Shown: in pieces, positions 22,418 through 35,440 of the stretch
How positions within the stretch are numbered: position 1 is the stretch's first letter
Layout of the letters: the number at the start of each line of letters is the position of its first letter
Source of the DNA: Liriodendron chinense
Taxonomy: Eukaryota > Streptophyta > Magnoliopsida > Magnoliales > Magnoliaceae
Length of the DNA stretch: 64,000 nt
Reading direction: 5' to 3'
Assembly (NCBI GenBank): GCA_003013855.2
Contig: ML058493.1
Location: 3,348,001 to 3,412,000 of the forward strand
Position numbers and translations under genes: made by a program
Notes under the pieces: model-generated
Databases searched by the model: none
What the model saw: the letters and a program-made list of their open reading frames with translations, nothing else
What the model was told of the DNA's origin: nothing

Positions 22418-23315
22418 ACATGATGGAAGGTTGACATTAAAGGTGGGCCTACATGATGAATGACCCATATTAAAAGTTGAGCCCCACATGATAGACGGTC
22501 CACAGCCAAGGTGGGACCTACATGATGGATGGTGGACATCAAAGGTGGGTCCCACATGATGGACTATCCAAATCAAGTGGGCCCCACATGATAGTGGTCC
22601 ACAACAAAGGTGGACCCACATGATGGATGGTGGACATCAAAGATGGGCCCCTCATAATGAATGACTCATATTAAAGTGGGGCCCCACATCAAGGTGGGCC
22701 CACGTAATGAAAGGTTCACATCAAAGGTGAGTCCCTCATGATAGATGACCCGCATTAAAGTGTGGCCCAATATGACAAAACATGCACATCAATTGTGTCC
22801 CATTTGATGGACAGTCCACGTCAAAGGTGGGACCCACATGGTGGATGATGGTCATTGAAGGTGGGCCCACTTGATGAACGACACATCATGAAGGTGGGGC
22901 CCCACACAATGAATGGTCCACGTCAAGGTGGGCCCACATAATGGATGGAGTGGGCTTCACACGATGGATGACCCACATAAAAGTGTGGCCCCTCATAATG
23001 GACAATTCACATCAAATGGGCCCCACCTAATGGACGGTCCACATCCAAGGTCTCTCATGTTGGATGACCCATATCTAAAGTGGGCCGTATGATGGATGAT
23101 CCATATAGAAGGTGTACCCCACATGGTGAATGGTGGATATTAAAAGTGGGCCCCAAATGATGGACAATCCACTTCAAAGGTAAGGCCCACACTATGGACA
23201 CATCAAATGTGGAGTCCACGTGATGGGTTATGAGTAGTGGATGTTGAGGGGCCCCACATAAAGAGCAATTATAAATGATGTTGGGCCCCACATGATGGAT
23301 AGTCCACTAAAACAA
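22418..23315. repeat. ~33-bp minisatellite, right part
   Basis: Continuation of the 6690-7196 array (ccacatgatgga...tcaaaggtgggcc). The first unit resumes at the duplicated ACA left by the CACTA insertion. Confidence 0.85.
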
Positions 23316-23809
23316 CCATTGAGTTGCTCTTATATTAAAGTTGTAATATTTAAAAATATGTCAATTACCTTTAAAAAAAAAAAAACTTTTATTTAAAAGA
23401 TTTACCGAAGATGCTTATTTTAAATGAGGGTTTCTTTTAAAGATTTTACTAAACAAGTTTATTTAAAGCAAAGATAGAATAACAAAGACTTATTGAAGTA
23501 GCTCTTATTCAAAAAGCTCTTATTGAATTAAAGTCGAGATGCCAAATGAGCCACATCCACCGTGAATTCCATGGGCCCCACCATGACCATGTCCTGCTGC
23601 AAAAGTCAGGCTTGTGCCTCTCAAGTGGGCCATCTGGAATAAATCGTTTAAGATGAATAAACTTGCCAATGATCCACATCCAGTGTACACGTGTGGCTCG
23701 CTTGATGGAGTGCTTAGATCATCTGCACCGGACGATCCATCTTGCGCATATTTCAGATGTCGGATGCGATTGCGTCCTGCCCTGTCAGTATCCTGACTCA
23801 GTCTTGGCA
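23316..23809. other. Non-coding spacer
   Basis: AT-rich DNA, then sequence like the foldback repeats. No gene supported. Confidence 0.35.
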
Positions 23810-24222
23810 GGGGCTCTGTGGAGCCCACCATGATGTATATGTTTTATCCTCACCGTCTATCATTTTTTCGAATCATTCTAAGTTAAGAGTAAATAAAAAA
23901 AAAAAAAAGCAGATCCAAGACTCGAGTGGGCAACACAGCAAGAAATAGTGGTGATAATGCCAATGCCGTTAAAGCCTTTCAAAGGTCCACGATGATGTTT
24001 ATTTGCCATCCAACCTGTTTATAAGGTCGCTGGATGCGGATGAAGGAAAACACAAATATCAGCTTGATTGAAACGCCTTCGGTTTCAAAGAAATTTTTAA
24101 TGGCAGGGGATGTGCTTTCTTTTCTTTTTTTTTTTTTTTGGGGCTCATGCCTTCAAATGATTTGAAAACTTGGATGGACGGTGTGGATAAAACACATATA
24201 TCACCGTGGCCCCACAGTGCCC
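23810..24222. mobile_element. Foldback MITE
   Basis: The left arm ggggctctgtggagcccacc and tgttttatcc pair with ggataaaacacatatatcac and gccccacagtgccc at the right. Core words (tttatttgccatccaacctg, aaatatcagcttgat) match the other elements of the family. Confidence 0.75.
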
Positions 24223-24309
24223 TTCCAGGATGGAGTCCGTCGTAGGACACAATCAGCGTCCTTAGATGTCCCGCGGGCGCGGCTTCGATGGATCCACCCG
24301 AGCTGACCT

Positions 24310-24730
24310 TGCCGTCCACTCTGTGATCTGTGTATATTACATCCATGCCGTACATACATTTTGAAAACTCATTTTAGAGCATGATCCAAAAACTGAAGTA
24401 GATCCAAATCTCAAGTGGGCCAGATTACAGTAAACAGTGGTATTCAACCATTAAAAACTTCTCGTAGGCCACGTAAATTTTGGATCAAGTTGTTATTTGT
24501 GTGGTCTCTTCATCCAGGTCTTTGTCACCTTATCAACAGGTTGGATGGAAAATAAAGATTACAGTAGCCCCCATGAATTTTTTAATGGTGGGGATTCAAT
24601 CGCTACTGTTTCATGTGTATGGTCCAATTAAGATTTGGATATGCTTGATTTTTTACATCTTCAACTAAAATGAGCTTTCAAAATGCATGGACGGTGTAGA
24701 TGTAAGCCACGTATATCACAGTTGCCCCAC
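24310..24730. mobile_element. Foldback MITE
   Basis: The left arm ctctgtgatctgtgtatat and acatccatgccgt pair with acggtgtagatgtaagcc and gtatatcacagttg at the right. Non-coding. Confidence 0.7.
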
Positions 24731-25850
24731 ACTTGGGGATCCACCCAAACCGCGCCCAGTTCCCGCACATGTTTATTGCGTGGTAAGGTCCACGTAAAAA
24801 GTGATGTACGAGCACACTTTGAAATGAAAAATCGTATGCAGGCGCAGCACGTGAACTTCATCATACAACCATTTCTTCCTCCAATCGTATCGTGTTATTA
24901 GAAAATCTAATCCGTGTAAAAGGTGAGCCACACAATGATGATCACCTGGAATGAAAAGCAGCCCTATCAACTCATCGAGTGGGTCACACTATTACACTGA
25001 TTTAAACCAGCCTCTGTTCATTTGATTTTCATGTTATGTCCCATTTTATCAATGGATCTTAGTACCAGGTGGCCATTGTCGTGCAACCCTAAGTACAGAT
25101 AGGATATTGTACACAAGTCGCACGTGGGAGGAAAAGAAATTGCTGCGTGAAAATTCGCATATGGCATCCTTCATGATCAGTTTTCTTTTAAAAAAGCGTG
25201 TATCAAAGCGGGATAATAGTTGAAAATGCCCTAATATGTGACATCATTTGTGAAGTTGGCCTGCTCAGAGTCCTTTATTTATCTAGCCTCATGGCATTGC
25301 TGGACATTTTCACGAACCAAAATGCCCATCTACCCAGCCATCCTCTCATACAGCTACAACATGGAAGTTGAGGGGTCTTTTAATAATGGGGGCGTGCGCC
25401 CCCCAAATCAACAGTTAGGGCCACCAACAAATATCTGATCCCTTCACTGCATCCGAACAGACGCGAACACACAAAAGGGTCGTTTCAAAGAAAAATTGAA
25501 ACTTTCTATGGCACACACCTACATTAACACTATTAGTTAATTATATACTGTTTCCTCCAGTGTGGTCCATCCATGATGAGTTTTGCCCTCAAATTTGAAT
25601 AGATGGTATGAAATTAAAACCCTTTGTTATGTAGACAGCTTGAATCTGCCCCAAGACTATCCAGTGAACCCCATATAAGACATGGGATGGGTTCAATAGA
25701 TTGGTCCCTTGTATAGGAAAGGCCATTTAGCCATTTTTTCGTTTCTTCTTCTTTTTTTGGTAGGGGACCATTTGGTTGTTAAGACCGTTGCCACTTTCAT
25801 GGGACCCACTCCAGCGAGCTTCCAACTTGCATTTGGTGTCATTCCCTCCA
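24731..25850. other. Unassigned intergenic DNA
   Basis: Short open frames without recognisable motifs. No gene supported. Confidence 0.35.
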
Positions 25851-25852
25851 TT

Positions 25853-26520
25853 TAGAGCTGGACATCGAGCCAGATCGAGTCGAACTCTGCCCAACTCGAC
25901 TCGGCTCGGTTACATGGGCTCGAACTTGGTTTGACTCGATCCTGAAATGAGTCTGGTCAACTCGAACTCGGTTCGATCCAAAATCTAATTGATCCAAACC
26001 AAGTTGAATCGACTGGAGTTTTTTAGTCGAGTCGAGTCAAGCCTTTACTCCATTTTTCATTTGAAATTTGTTAAAAAAATTTGAAACCCTGCTTATTTGA
26101 AAAAAAGAAAACGCAACCATAGTAATAAACACAAGTCCATAAGTCAGATGTTATGCTTGTACATACAAATACAAGTCCATAATAAGAAAAAAAAAAAAAA
26201 AAACCTAATGTCCTTCATAGGAAGTGTCTTCCTACCATGTAAGGGTAGGATAGGGTTGTTGCAGAGGGTTGTCAGTCAAAGAGGAGGAAGGGCTTCGCCA
26301 TTGGCCAAGCTTAGTCAGACGGGTAGAGCCGTGGGGGTGGGGGTGGGTTTGGAAGTGGGGTAGTGTTTAGAGTTGGTTAGGGTAGAGTCAGGCTCGGGCG
26401 TGCTGGGTAGGGTAGGGTAGAAAATAGATTAAGTATTTTTTATGTATTTATATCATTGATAAGAGCATGATCGAGCAGATTCGAGGCGAATCGAGTTCGG
26501 CCTAACTTGTGTTAGTGCAG
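25853..26520. mobile_element. Possible hAT-MITE remnant
   Basis: Begins tagagctggacatcgagcc, close to the TIR of the element at 3993, and is filled with gactcgagtcgaactcg-like words. Clear right TIR and target duplication are not found. Contains a poly-A run (26187-26203). Confidence 0.4.
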
Positions 26521-26839
26521 TTTTCTGTGGAATACTAGTGCACCTTGTTTGTCAATTACGTAGGTCTGTGAGTCTAGTATCGGTTGAGCTTAATGAATAT
26601 GAAGATCGAAGACTAAAGCGAACTTGCTGCATCAAGGAAGAATAAACAGGTAAAAAAGATGCCTCGGTGAGCCTTGAGCCTTGAACCACTCCAAAACCTA
26701 AACCTTTAGATGACCTTGACTCATTAGGCATACTTGTAGTCATGTTAGATTGGCCTTAGGTGTCCCAAGAGACCACCCAAACATTGGCCAAAGAGGTTAC
26801 ATGTGTTGCTGTAAAACACAACTTAAACAGCATACATAG

Positions 26840-27480
26840 AAGGCCTGCCGACCGGTCGTGACATGTCTTCCTGCGGTTACCCGTCCATAGCGACGGTCAC
26901 TGGCATTGTGTTGCATGACTCGGTTAAAACCTTGACTGTTTCTCAACTAGGAATGCCCGAAAGAACATGGGACATGCATTTAACTTGTCTAAACCATAGC
27001 TCAGTCCATAAGAAACTTGAAACTTGGTCTCTATGACCGTGAACTTAAATACCATAGTCTCTGATGACTTAATTACTAGCTCGATCTATCCGTGCCTCTT
27101 CCCGAATACTCCATCTATTGTACAAATATTATTCATAGTGGAGTTTTGTCACTTTGTGTCGTGGTTTTCTCCAGCAAGGGTTTCCACGTAAAAATCTCTG
27201 TGTTCTTTATGGTGTGCATGATTTACATTAATACTTCCTCATTTGCTTTATTTAATTTATCTATGACGCTTGCATACATTTGCTTTTGCTTTTTAATCAA
27301 GGGTGATCATCCATTGATGTAATTAAGGACTTATGCTAGATCACGACCTGGAATGTACAAGATCTCAGAATCTCTGGAATAAAATTTACCTTGCGATATC
27401 TTTCTCTTTGTGTACTTTATGATTGCTTATGATTGCCCATGAATGTTTTCGATAGTCAGAATCCCGAGCAACAATACACA
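26840..27480 (+). mobile_element. Degenerate copia-type LTR remnant
   Basis: Has gaccggtcgtgac, then ggtttccacgtaaaaatctc and the tail typical of the copia LTR at 54182-54987 (ttttccacgtaaaaatctc). No matching internal region or second LTR is seen. Confidence 0.4.
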
Positions 27481-27599
27481 ACAAAACTATCTTGTGCATT
27501 TTCTAGTTTTAGCAATATCGAAGTCCTGAAAATTGATGGTTGATGTTTTTGGATTGATCTGAACCTTGACATCAATCTCCCTTTTGACCTATCTTCTGG

Positions 27600-28272
27600 A
27601 GTTGTCAGATGCGGGAACTATTTAGAAGACTAATATTGGCTTAACAGAACTGGGCAAGTGTTTTTGAGGAGTAGAGATTACTCCCTCAATAATGGCCACA
27701 TAAGTGAAGCTGGGCCCCAACTCTGCTAAAGCAAATGGCATATTGTCCAAGGAAGGATTTTCTCCTTTGAGGATGATGGCTGGAGTAGGAGTTGAATATG
27801 TAGGTGCTATGAGCAAGTTTTGCCCTTGATTGGCTGGAGTGGGAAGGTTGTGTCCCTAATTAGCTATTACTGAGACGGGTTAGTTGTGCCACTGGTTGAT
27901 TGTGGCATGAAGAATGAACCGACTAAAAATGCCCCTTGAATATTTAAGGGTGTAGAGATTGGATCGATTGGAGGTGCCTCTTGCATGATGAGGGGCTTTA
28001 AGATTGGACTGATTGGGGGTGCCTCTTACAGGATGAGAGGCTCTGCGATTAAAATAACTGGGGGTGCCCCTTGTATGATGAGAGGCTTTGGGATTGAAAT
28101 AGCTGGGGGTGACCCTTGCAGGATAAGAGGCTCTAGGATTGAAATAGCTAGGGTGCCCCTTGTAGGATGAGAGGCTTGAGTTCCGAATGAGAGTCGATGG
28201 CATGGATAAACTGGAGAGGAGGCTCTTCTTGGATAATATTGATGGTACAGGTGTCCGATGTGTTGAAGTTTG
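27600..28272. repeat. Region with a ~48-bp minisatellite
   Basis: From about 27960 to 28180 a unit like ggatgagaggctctgggatt followed by gaaatagctgggggtgcccc repeats four to five times. Both strands stay open in one frame (a 16-residue repeat), as expected for a multiple-of-three unit. No protein family recognised. Confidence 0.6.
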
Positions 28273-28782
28273 TGTTGAGCCTTGAATTCTACATATTCTA
28301 ACCCCTTTTCATCACACATTATGCATGTCTACTATGCCTAAAAGACTCATCTAATGCATGCTTTTGTGAATGTAGGAATGAGAGAGAGACCTTGTGATCT
28401 CAATGCTTAAAGACCACTTTAAAGACCCCTTGAAGACCAAAGGAAGACAAGACAAGAGATGGAGTGAAGATACGAAGAGAGGAGAGAAGGAAAGAAGAGA
28501 AAAGGCCAAGCCAAAGAGTGGTACAACTGGTCATGAACGGTTGGCCACCAAAGGCCCTCACTTCTGAGCTTGCTGGACTAACCCAGGGTGGGTCCGACCG
28601 ATTAGCCACACACAGAATGCAAAAAATGGCAATTCCTAAATCCAACGAAGTGTGGAAGAACTTCACATTTTCCGAACCGTCTCAGTCGGTGGCGGATTTG
28701 GGCTATAAAAGGACGCCTCCACTTCCTTTCTAAGGCATCTAGTAATGTGGGGAGCAAAGGAATCAAGACCTAGGAGGCTTCC
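28273..28782 (+). mobile_element. Ty3/gypsy LTR fragment
   Basis: Starts tgttgagccttgaattctac and continues with ctaatgcatgcttttgtga, gaagaccaaaggaagac and a ctataaaaggacgcctcc promoter. All align with the LTR of the element at 29719 (29719-30310), but diverged. It is truncated before the U5 end. Confidence 0.6.
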
Positions 28783-29718
28783 TGATAAGTACCTAATATT
28801 GTATAATTGACCCTGGTTATTAAGGGCATTATCATTGTTTTTTCTGGTTAATTATCTCTCATTAGGTGAATTTTCAATGTTCAGGTGTTCAAGAGAGGTT
28901 AGACAAGATCCGAGCTAATTAGGGCGCTTTAGGACCCAAAAGTAATCAAGATCGGACATGCTTGCGGCCTTGAGGAAAATTCAGCCATAGAGATCAAAAC
29001 CTAGACTGTTTGTAAAGTGGAATGGAGTGAAGATAGCTCAGAAAGACCTCATTATAGTCACTCATTTGAAGATCCAAGCTAAGCATGTTTGGTGGCCGTA
29101 ATTGAGCATCTACATCAAACACTAGAAAATGTTTGAGGCCATCCAACTACTCTAGGTGGGCCACCACACGTGAGCAAAAGATGAGCATCCCAGATCTACG
29201 TGGAAGGCTGATCTCCACTAGTTGTGTTGGTCCAGCACATGTGCCAAGCTGATGCACATTTGCAACCATCCATCCACTCCATCAAGCTGCAATGACCCCC
29301 ACCATCAGGATCATACTCGACCTCAGCCGTTCAGGCCATCTCCAACGGCCATCCAGTGGCCAGATGATCATCATCAACACCGTCAAGTGGGCTCCACCAG
29401 CTAAACATCCAGCCCTCACACGAGATCATCAATCTCCCAGCATCCATCCAACTTGCTGAGCACCATCAAGCTGTGGACCCCACTTCCTACTAACGTTTCC
29501 TGCTAATGTCTAAGCCAGCCCATCCAACATCCAGCAGTGGACGTCCGTCCATCTGACCTCCAGCGTCCAGTAAGGGTTGTGCATCCATCAGCCGTCCATC
29601 ACAAGAGAGATGGCCCCACCTTCATCTGACGTGCAGAGCACACCATCCATCACCTGTCCCACCTTGCATGTCAGCAACAAAAATGGACCGTCCATCTGCA
29701 TCAAATGGCCAGCATGCT
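28783..29718 (+). mobile_element. Old LTR-like repeat, left part (host of the gypsy insertion)
   Basis: Begins tgataagtacctaatattg, an LTR-like start. The right portion is rich in catccaaccgtccatcca words. The same composition resumes at 47696 after the gypsy element, so the two stretches were one repeat. No coding region. Confidence 0.45.
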
Positions 29719-31084
29719 TGTTGAACCTCCAATTTATACATGATCTAGCCCATTACATCACATTATATGCATGGTTTGCATGTTTAAAAAACCCATCTAA
29801 TGCTTGTTTTGTGATTGTAAGAATGAGAACGACTTTGCCCAAATTGATGCTTTAAAAGACCTAATGAGAGGACTTCTATTGATGATTGAAGGAAGACCAA
29901 AGAAAGAAGAAAGCAAGTAGAAGAGAGAGAAAAAGGAAAGCAAGAAAGAAGTTGTGAAAAATAGAGGTCCAACCGGTCATGACCGGTCGGCCAAGGGAGC
30001 CACGACCGGTCTTAACTGGTTGGCCACCCCGCTGCCCACCTTAAAAGTTCACTGGACTAAGGTCCAGATACGTCCGACTGGTCGTGACCGGTCAGCCAAT
30101 AGGTCGGGCCCTTCTCTGTACACGCTGGACTTCACTCCAACAGGTCCGACCGGTCGGCCAACCCAGTTCGACCGGTCAGCCATGCGTAAACAACAACCTT
30201 CTAATTGGAGATCTGATTTTTTTCTACGTAAGTGTGTAAAGGTTACACACTTCGAGAAGTTTCTGAGGCGGTAGAGCCTCCCCACTATAAAAGGACACCT
30301 AGGGTCTCTTCCTAGGGCATCATAGAAGGTGAGGAACTTCGTGGGAGGTGAAGAGAGCCGTCGTGGAGTATCTGCAACTCTCCCGAATTCGGATTTTTAT
30401 GTTTTTTAGTTTTTTTATTGAGTTTTAGTTGTAGTATGACAATGCTCGGCTAGAATCTCTCAACTAGGGCTAAGAGGTGAAGCTCGTAGCCAATTTCATG
30501 TTTAATTCAGTTTGATTCAAGTAATTTCATTTTAAGTTTGAATTTTGAATGTTCTGGTTCATATAAAGTTGATATTTTTAGAAGTTTTATGAGAGTTCAT
30601 ATGCTTCAAACATGAACTCCTTGCAATTTTCTGAGATTATCATGTTTTTCTTGATTAGATTCGAATTATAATAACCCTTGAGCATGCCATAGTCCATAGG
30701 CATGGCTGTTACTCCGAAGGCTATCATTTCGAATGCTATGTGATTGAATAGGACTAGAACTTGGAAGTTCAACTTAAGAGGGATTGAATGTGGTTTAATG
30801 ATTTATCTTCCAACTAGATGAGAGACAGAACTTCAAATCGAGATGTGTTTTATGCTTGAATTGACATGGGATTATACAAGTCGATCCTTGAAAGCCTTAG
30901 TTCCGTTAATTACTAGTTTTCCTAAATTACCGTTTAAGATAATTCTCTCAATTGAATCTCTTAATTATTGCAATCCTAGTTGTTGGAGTAGTTTAGAATT
31001 TATTTTCTAATTCTTTGTGGATTGACCTCAGTCTTATCGAGAATTATTACTACATCGCACCCTCGCACTTGAGGTGAGCAAACA
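29719..31084 (+). repeat. 5' LTR of the Ty3/gypsy element
   Basis: 1366 bp, TGTTGAACC...GAGCAAACA. U3 contains repeated gaccggtcggcc-like palindromes (29970-30185) and a TATAAAA box (30286-30292). Compared with the 3' LTR it has extra accggtc units and scattered, mostly transition, differences, so the insertion is not recent. Confidence 0.88.
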
Positions 31085-31090
31085 AATTTT

Positions 31091-31108
31091 TGGCACCGTT
31101 GCCGGGGA
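31091..31108 (+). other. Primer binding site, tRNA-Asp
   Basis: TGGCACCGTTGCCGGGGA lies six bases after the LTR. It is complementary to the 3' end of plant tRNA-Asp with one mismatch (A for G at position 5). Confidence 0.85.
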
Positions 31109-31334
31109 ATTTAGATAACAGTTCTAGATTGTTTTAATAGCTGTAGAAGAAGAAGTAGATAGTTTTTTCTAATTTCCTAGGACTAACAAATTGTTTTGCT
31201 TTGTAGGACTTCTTCTCTAGTTCAAGCGAATCGGGTAATATCCTTCTAACTTAGTACTTTTTGTAGACTTTCAATTTTTAGATTTTTTATTAATTTTAGA
31301 TTTTGGGACTTAGGAATAGTTTAGATTTTGGATT

Positions 31335-32870
31335 GTGTGGTTTATGTCCCGTTGGGAACGTGACCACAACAATCATCTCCAATCCGAAGGTGGTTTAGTT
31401 GGACCACTCTCCGTTCATAGACGAGTCCGAAAACTTGTTGAACATCGTGAAATTTTGGGAAATATGGATCAAATTCCATTAGGGAATCCTCCCCCTACTC
31501 TAACTACAAACGCAAATCAAGAGGGAGTAGGAGAAAATGAGGTACACAATGTTCCTCCAATTAGATCTTTACGGGATTACCTACAACCGGCCCGTGCAAC
31601 TACACCCTCGTGCGTAGTCTTACCACCAATTGGGGGAAACATCGATATAAAGCTGGGAGTAATTCAACTTATACCAAAGTTCCATGGGCTAGACTCTGAG
31701 AGCCCATACCTATACTTAAAGGAGTTTGAAGAAGTGGTAGCTACTTTGCAATACACTAATGTTTCAGAAGATGCCATTAAACTTAAACTTTTTTCCTTCT
31801 CATTGAAAGAAAGAGCCAAGATTTGGCTTCACTCTCTTAGACCACACTCGATAGGGTCATGGAACGAGATGATTAGGGAATTCTTGAAAAAGTTCTTCCC
31901 GGCTCATAAAACAAACACCCTTTAAAGAGCCATAATGAACTTTTCGGCTAAGGAGAGTGAATCATTCTTCCAATGTTGGGAAAGGTTGAAGGACCTCTTA
32001 CTTGCTTGTCCACATCACAGCTTCAAAAGTTGGCAAATCATAAACTTCTTCAATGATGGATTAAATTCCAATATGCGCCAATTTGTAGAGATGATGTGCA
32101 ACGGCGAGTTTATGAGCAAAAATCCAGATGAAGCTTGGAGTTATTTGGATATGTTGGCCGAGAATGCCCAATCATGGGATACCTCGGACAAATGTAATTA
32201 CTCCAAGCCTCCTCAAGAAAAAGAGAAAGGAGAGATTTATATCCTCAAGGAGGAAGATAATGTGAATGCAAGGCTAGCCAGCCTCACAAGGAAGATCAAG
32301 GCCATGGAACTTAGTATGAGTAGAGTTTCAAAGTCCAATGAAGTTATTGAGAACACGTGTTGGATTTGTTTCACTAATATATACGCTACGTAAGATTGTC
32401 CTACAATTCCTGCATTTCAAGAGGTGTTACAAGAACATGCAAACGCCACATATGGTTATTAACGGCCTTTTAATGGACCGATGGGTAACACGTACAACTC
32501 TACTTGGAAGAACCACTCAAATTTCAGTTGGAAGAATGCTCCCCTAGGCAATCCTACCAACTCTCAGGGAGGGCCACCCATGCAAAATATGGCCCCACCT
32601 CAATTCATGATGAAGGATACTTTAAAGGCATTTATGCAAGGGCAAATGTAAATCAATCAATCAAATCAGCAAATGTTCCAATAGCTTAAAGTCTCGGTTG
32701 ATGAGATTAAGGGACACTTGAATGCTAGGGAAGGGACCTTTCTGGCCCAACCTCAGCCTAATCTAAAGGAAGTACATGAAGTAAGCATCCCTAATCTCCT
32801 CAACGAACATATGGAGCAAGCCAAATCCGTCACCACTCTTAGAAGTGGTAAATAAATTGACAAATCTATT
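31335..32870 (+). pseudogene. gag: gypsy gag (broken)
   Basis: Codes for a retrotransposon gag (capsid) region with LYLKEFEEVVATLQY, KLKLFSFSLKERAKIWLHSL and FLKKFFPAHKTNTL, then a C-terminal part that reaches TTLRSGK. The frame is interrupted by TAA at about 31923, by frame changes after 32393, and by TAA/TAG at 32649, 32682 and 32853, several at expected Gln codons. No clear CCHC knuckle is visible. A proline/asparagine-rich linker precedes the capsid domain. It would form the capsid if intact. Confidence 0.75.
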
Positions 32871-32873
32871 CCG

Positions 32874-33960
32874 GTGAAGGTCGACAAGCCTAATGATCCG
32901 GTAAATTCTGAGGATAAGGACGGATCCAACTTAGCGCCACAAGAAACGGAACGCGTTTATAAGCCCGTAGCACCATTCCCTTCGAGATTGGTAGCTCCAA
33001 AATCTCTCCCAAACTCTCATGACATTTTAGAGATTTTCAAACAAGTCAAGATCAACATTCCACTGCTTGATGCCATCAAACAAATCCCCACTTATGCCAA
33101 GTTTCTAAAGGACCTATGCACAACTAAACTCAAATATAATGTGCAGTAAAAGGCCTTCTTAAATGAGCAAGTGAGTGCCATTCTCACTCAAAAGACCCCC
33201 CAAAATTCAAAGATCCCGGTAGTCCCACAATCTCATGTATCATTGAAGACTACCAGATTGAGCGTGCATTGCTAGAATTGGGGGCAAGCGTAAACTTGAT
33301 CTCATACTCGGTATATGAGCAATTGGGTCTTGGTGAATTAAAACCCACCAAAACCACGTTGCAACTCACTGATAGATCCATCCGTGTACCGAGAGGGATA
33401 GTTGAGGATGTTCTAGTCCAAGTTGACAAATTCTACTACCTGGTGGATTTTATCGTCTTGGACACACAACCAGTTATAGATGTTAGCACTTAAATACCGG
33501 TGATTTTAGGTCGCCCGTTCCTTGCAACATCAAACGCAATCATAAATTGTCGGAACGGGGTGATGCAATTATCTTTTGGAAACATGACATTAGAGGTGAA
33601 TGTGATTCCACTTGGGCAAAAGGCATAGGGATGTTGATGACAACGAGCTCTTCGAGATAAACATGCTCAAATCTTTTGAGGAATAAGAGCTCCTCCAACT
33701 TGAACCACACGAAAGCTTGGAGACATGCTTGACACATTTCGAGGATTCCAAAGACCCCATCACTAGTGAAATTGTGCAAGCATTGAATATTGAGAAATCG
33801 ATAGTTGGTACTAGCCAGTGGAGGCCCCATTTTGAAAGATTGCCACCAACCACATCAAGGCCTCTACCGACTAACATCAAACCACCGAAAGTTGACCTTA
33901 AGCCATTGCCATTCGAGCTTAAATATGTATATTTGGGTTAAGAAGAAACATTTTCAGTTG
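32874..33960 (+). pseudogene. gypsy aspartic protease region (broken)
   Basis: Contains FPSRLVAPKSLPNSHDILEI, typical of the gag-pol linker, then LLELGASVNLISYSVYEQLG and PVILGRPFLATSNAIINC, the two conserved blocks of gypsy retropepsin. The catalytic block normally has Asp before LGAS; here it is Glu. A TAA (33491-33493) stands at a position that is normally Gln, before IPVILGRPF. Frames shift again near 33630 and 33940. Confidence 0.7.
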
Positions 33961-34039
33961 CCATTGCCTCTTACCTAGGGAAAGACCATGAGCTCAAGTT
34001 GATTGAGCTACTCAAAGAACAAAGGGAACCATAGCTTGG

Positions 34040-35440
34040 ACAATAGCGGACCTCAAGGGGATAGAATCTTCGGTTTGTACTCACCGTATACACCTCGGAG
34101 AAAATGCAAAAATGACTAGACAACCTTAAAGAAGGCTAAATCCAAACATGATGGAGATTGTTAAAACCGAGGTGTTAAAGCTACTAGATATGGGTATCAT
34201 CTACCCCATCTCGGATAGCCAATGGGTGAGTCCTACCCAAGTTGTCCCTAAGAAATCTGGTATTACCATTGTAGAAAATGCCAACAACGAGCTTATACTG
34301 ACTAGAGTAACCACCGGTTGGCGTATGTGCATCAATTATCGGAAGCTAAACACGGTCACTAGGAATGACCACTTCCTCCTCCCCCATTCATGGATCAAAT
34401 TTTGGAGAGATTAGCAGGTCACTCATATTATTGCTTCCTAGATGGCTATTTTGGGTACAACCAAATTAAAATAGCCCTAGAGGACCAAGAGAAGACCTCC
34501 TTTACATGCCTATTTGGCACCTTCCCATACCGAAGAATGCCATTCGGGCTATGTAATGCACTCGCCACATTTTAACGATGCATGTTGAGTATTTTCTCGG
34601 ACATGACGGGTGAATTTCTTGAGGTATTCATGGACGATTTTTCTATTTTTAGTTGTACTTTTGATGAGTGCCTCAATCACTTAAAGTTGGTCTTGACAAG
34701 GTGTGAGGAGAAGAACATCGTCTTAAACTGAAAAAAGTGTCATTTCATGGTACAGAGAGGAATAGTCCTTGGACATATCATCTCGTCTAATGGAATAGAG
34801 GTAGACTAGGCAAAAATCGATATAATTTCCAATTTACCACCACCCAAAAGCATACGCGATGTGCGGTCCTTCCTTAGACACACCGGTTTTTATAGAAGGT
34901 TTTTAAAGGATTTTAGTCATATCTCAAGGCCCTTATGCAACCTTCTCCAAAAGGAGAACCAATTTGAGTGGAGTGCCGAATGTCAATTAATTTTTTCAAA
35001 GCTAAAAGACATGTTGACAACCGCTCCTATCATGCAACCACTGGATTGGTCTGTACCTTTTGAGTTGATGTGCGATGCGAGCGATTATGCTATTGGAGCG
35101 GTGTAAGGCCAAAAGAAGGATAAGAAGCCCCATGTTATTTACTATATGAGTAGGACCTTGAATCCCGCCCAAGTCAATTACTTGACTACGGAGAAGGAGC
35201 TCCTAGCCGTCATCTTTGCCTTGGACAAATTCAGGCCTTACTTAATAGGATCAAAGGTCATTGTTTACACAGATCATGCGGCGTTAAAACACCTTCTTTC
35301 GAAGAAGGATGCCAAGCCTCGTTTGCTTAGATGGATCATACTCCTTCAAAAATTCGATTTGGAGATCAAGGAAAAGAAGGGAGTAGAAAATGTGGTAGCA
35401 GATCATCTATCCCGCCTAGTCCTACCCAATTCCATTGACG
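34040..35440 (+). pseudogene. gypsy reverse transcriptase and RNase H (broken)
   Basis: RT blocks are present in order: IIYPISDSQWVSPTQVVPKK, WRMCINYRKLNTVTRNDHF, the palm FLDGYFGYNQI, FPYRRMPFGLCNALATF, and the active-site VFMDDFSIF. RNase H blocks LMCDASDYAIGAV, LTTEKELLAVIFALDKFRPY and VYTDHAALKHLL follow. A frameshift lies near 34383 (in the run after DHFLLP). Stops at 34127 (TAA), 34573 (TAA), 34729 (TGA), 34809 (TAG) and 35104 (TAA) break it. The protein would copy genomic RNA into DNA, but not in this state. Confidence 0.82.

Noticed and set aside
29577..29855. 92-codon plus-strand frame
   Set aside because: Crosses from the old repeat into the gypsy 5' LTR, so it cannot be a conserved gene.
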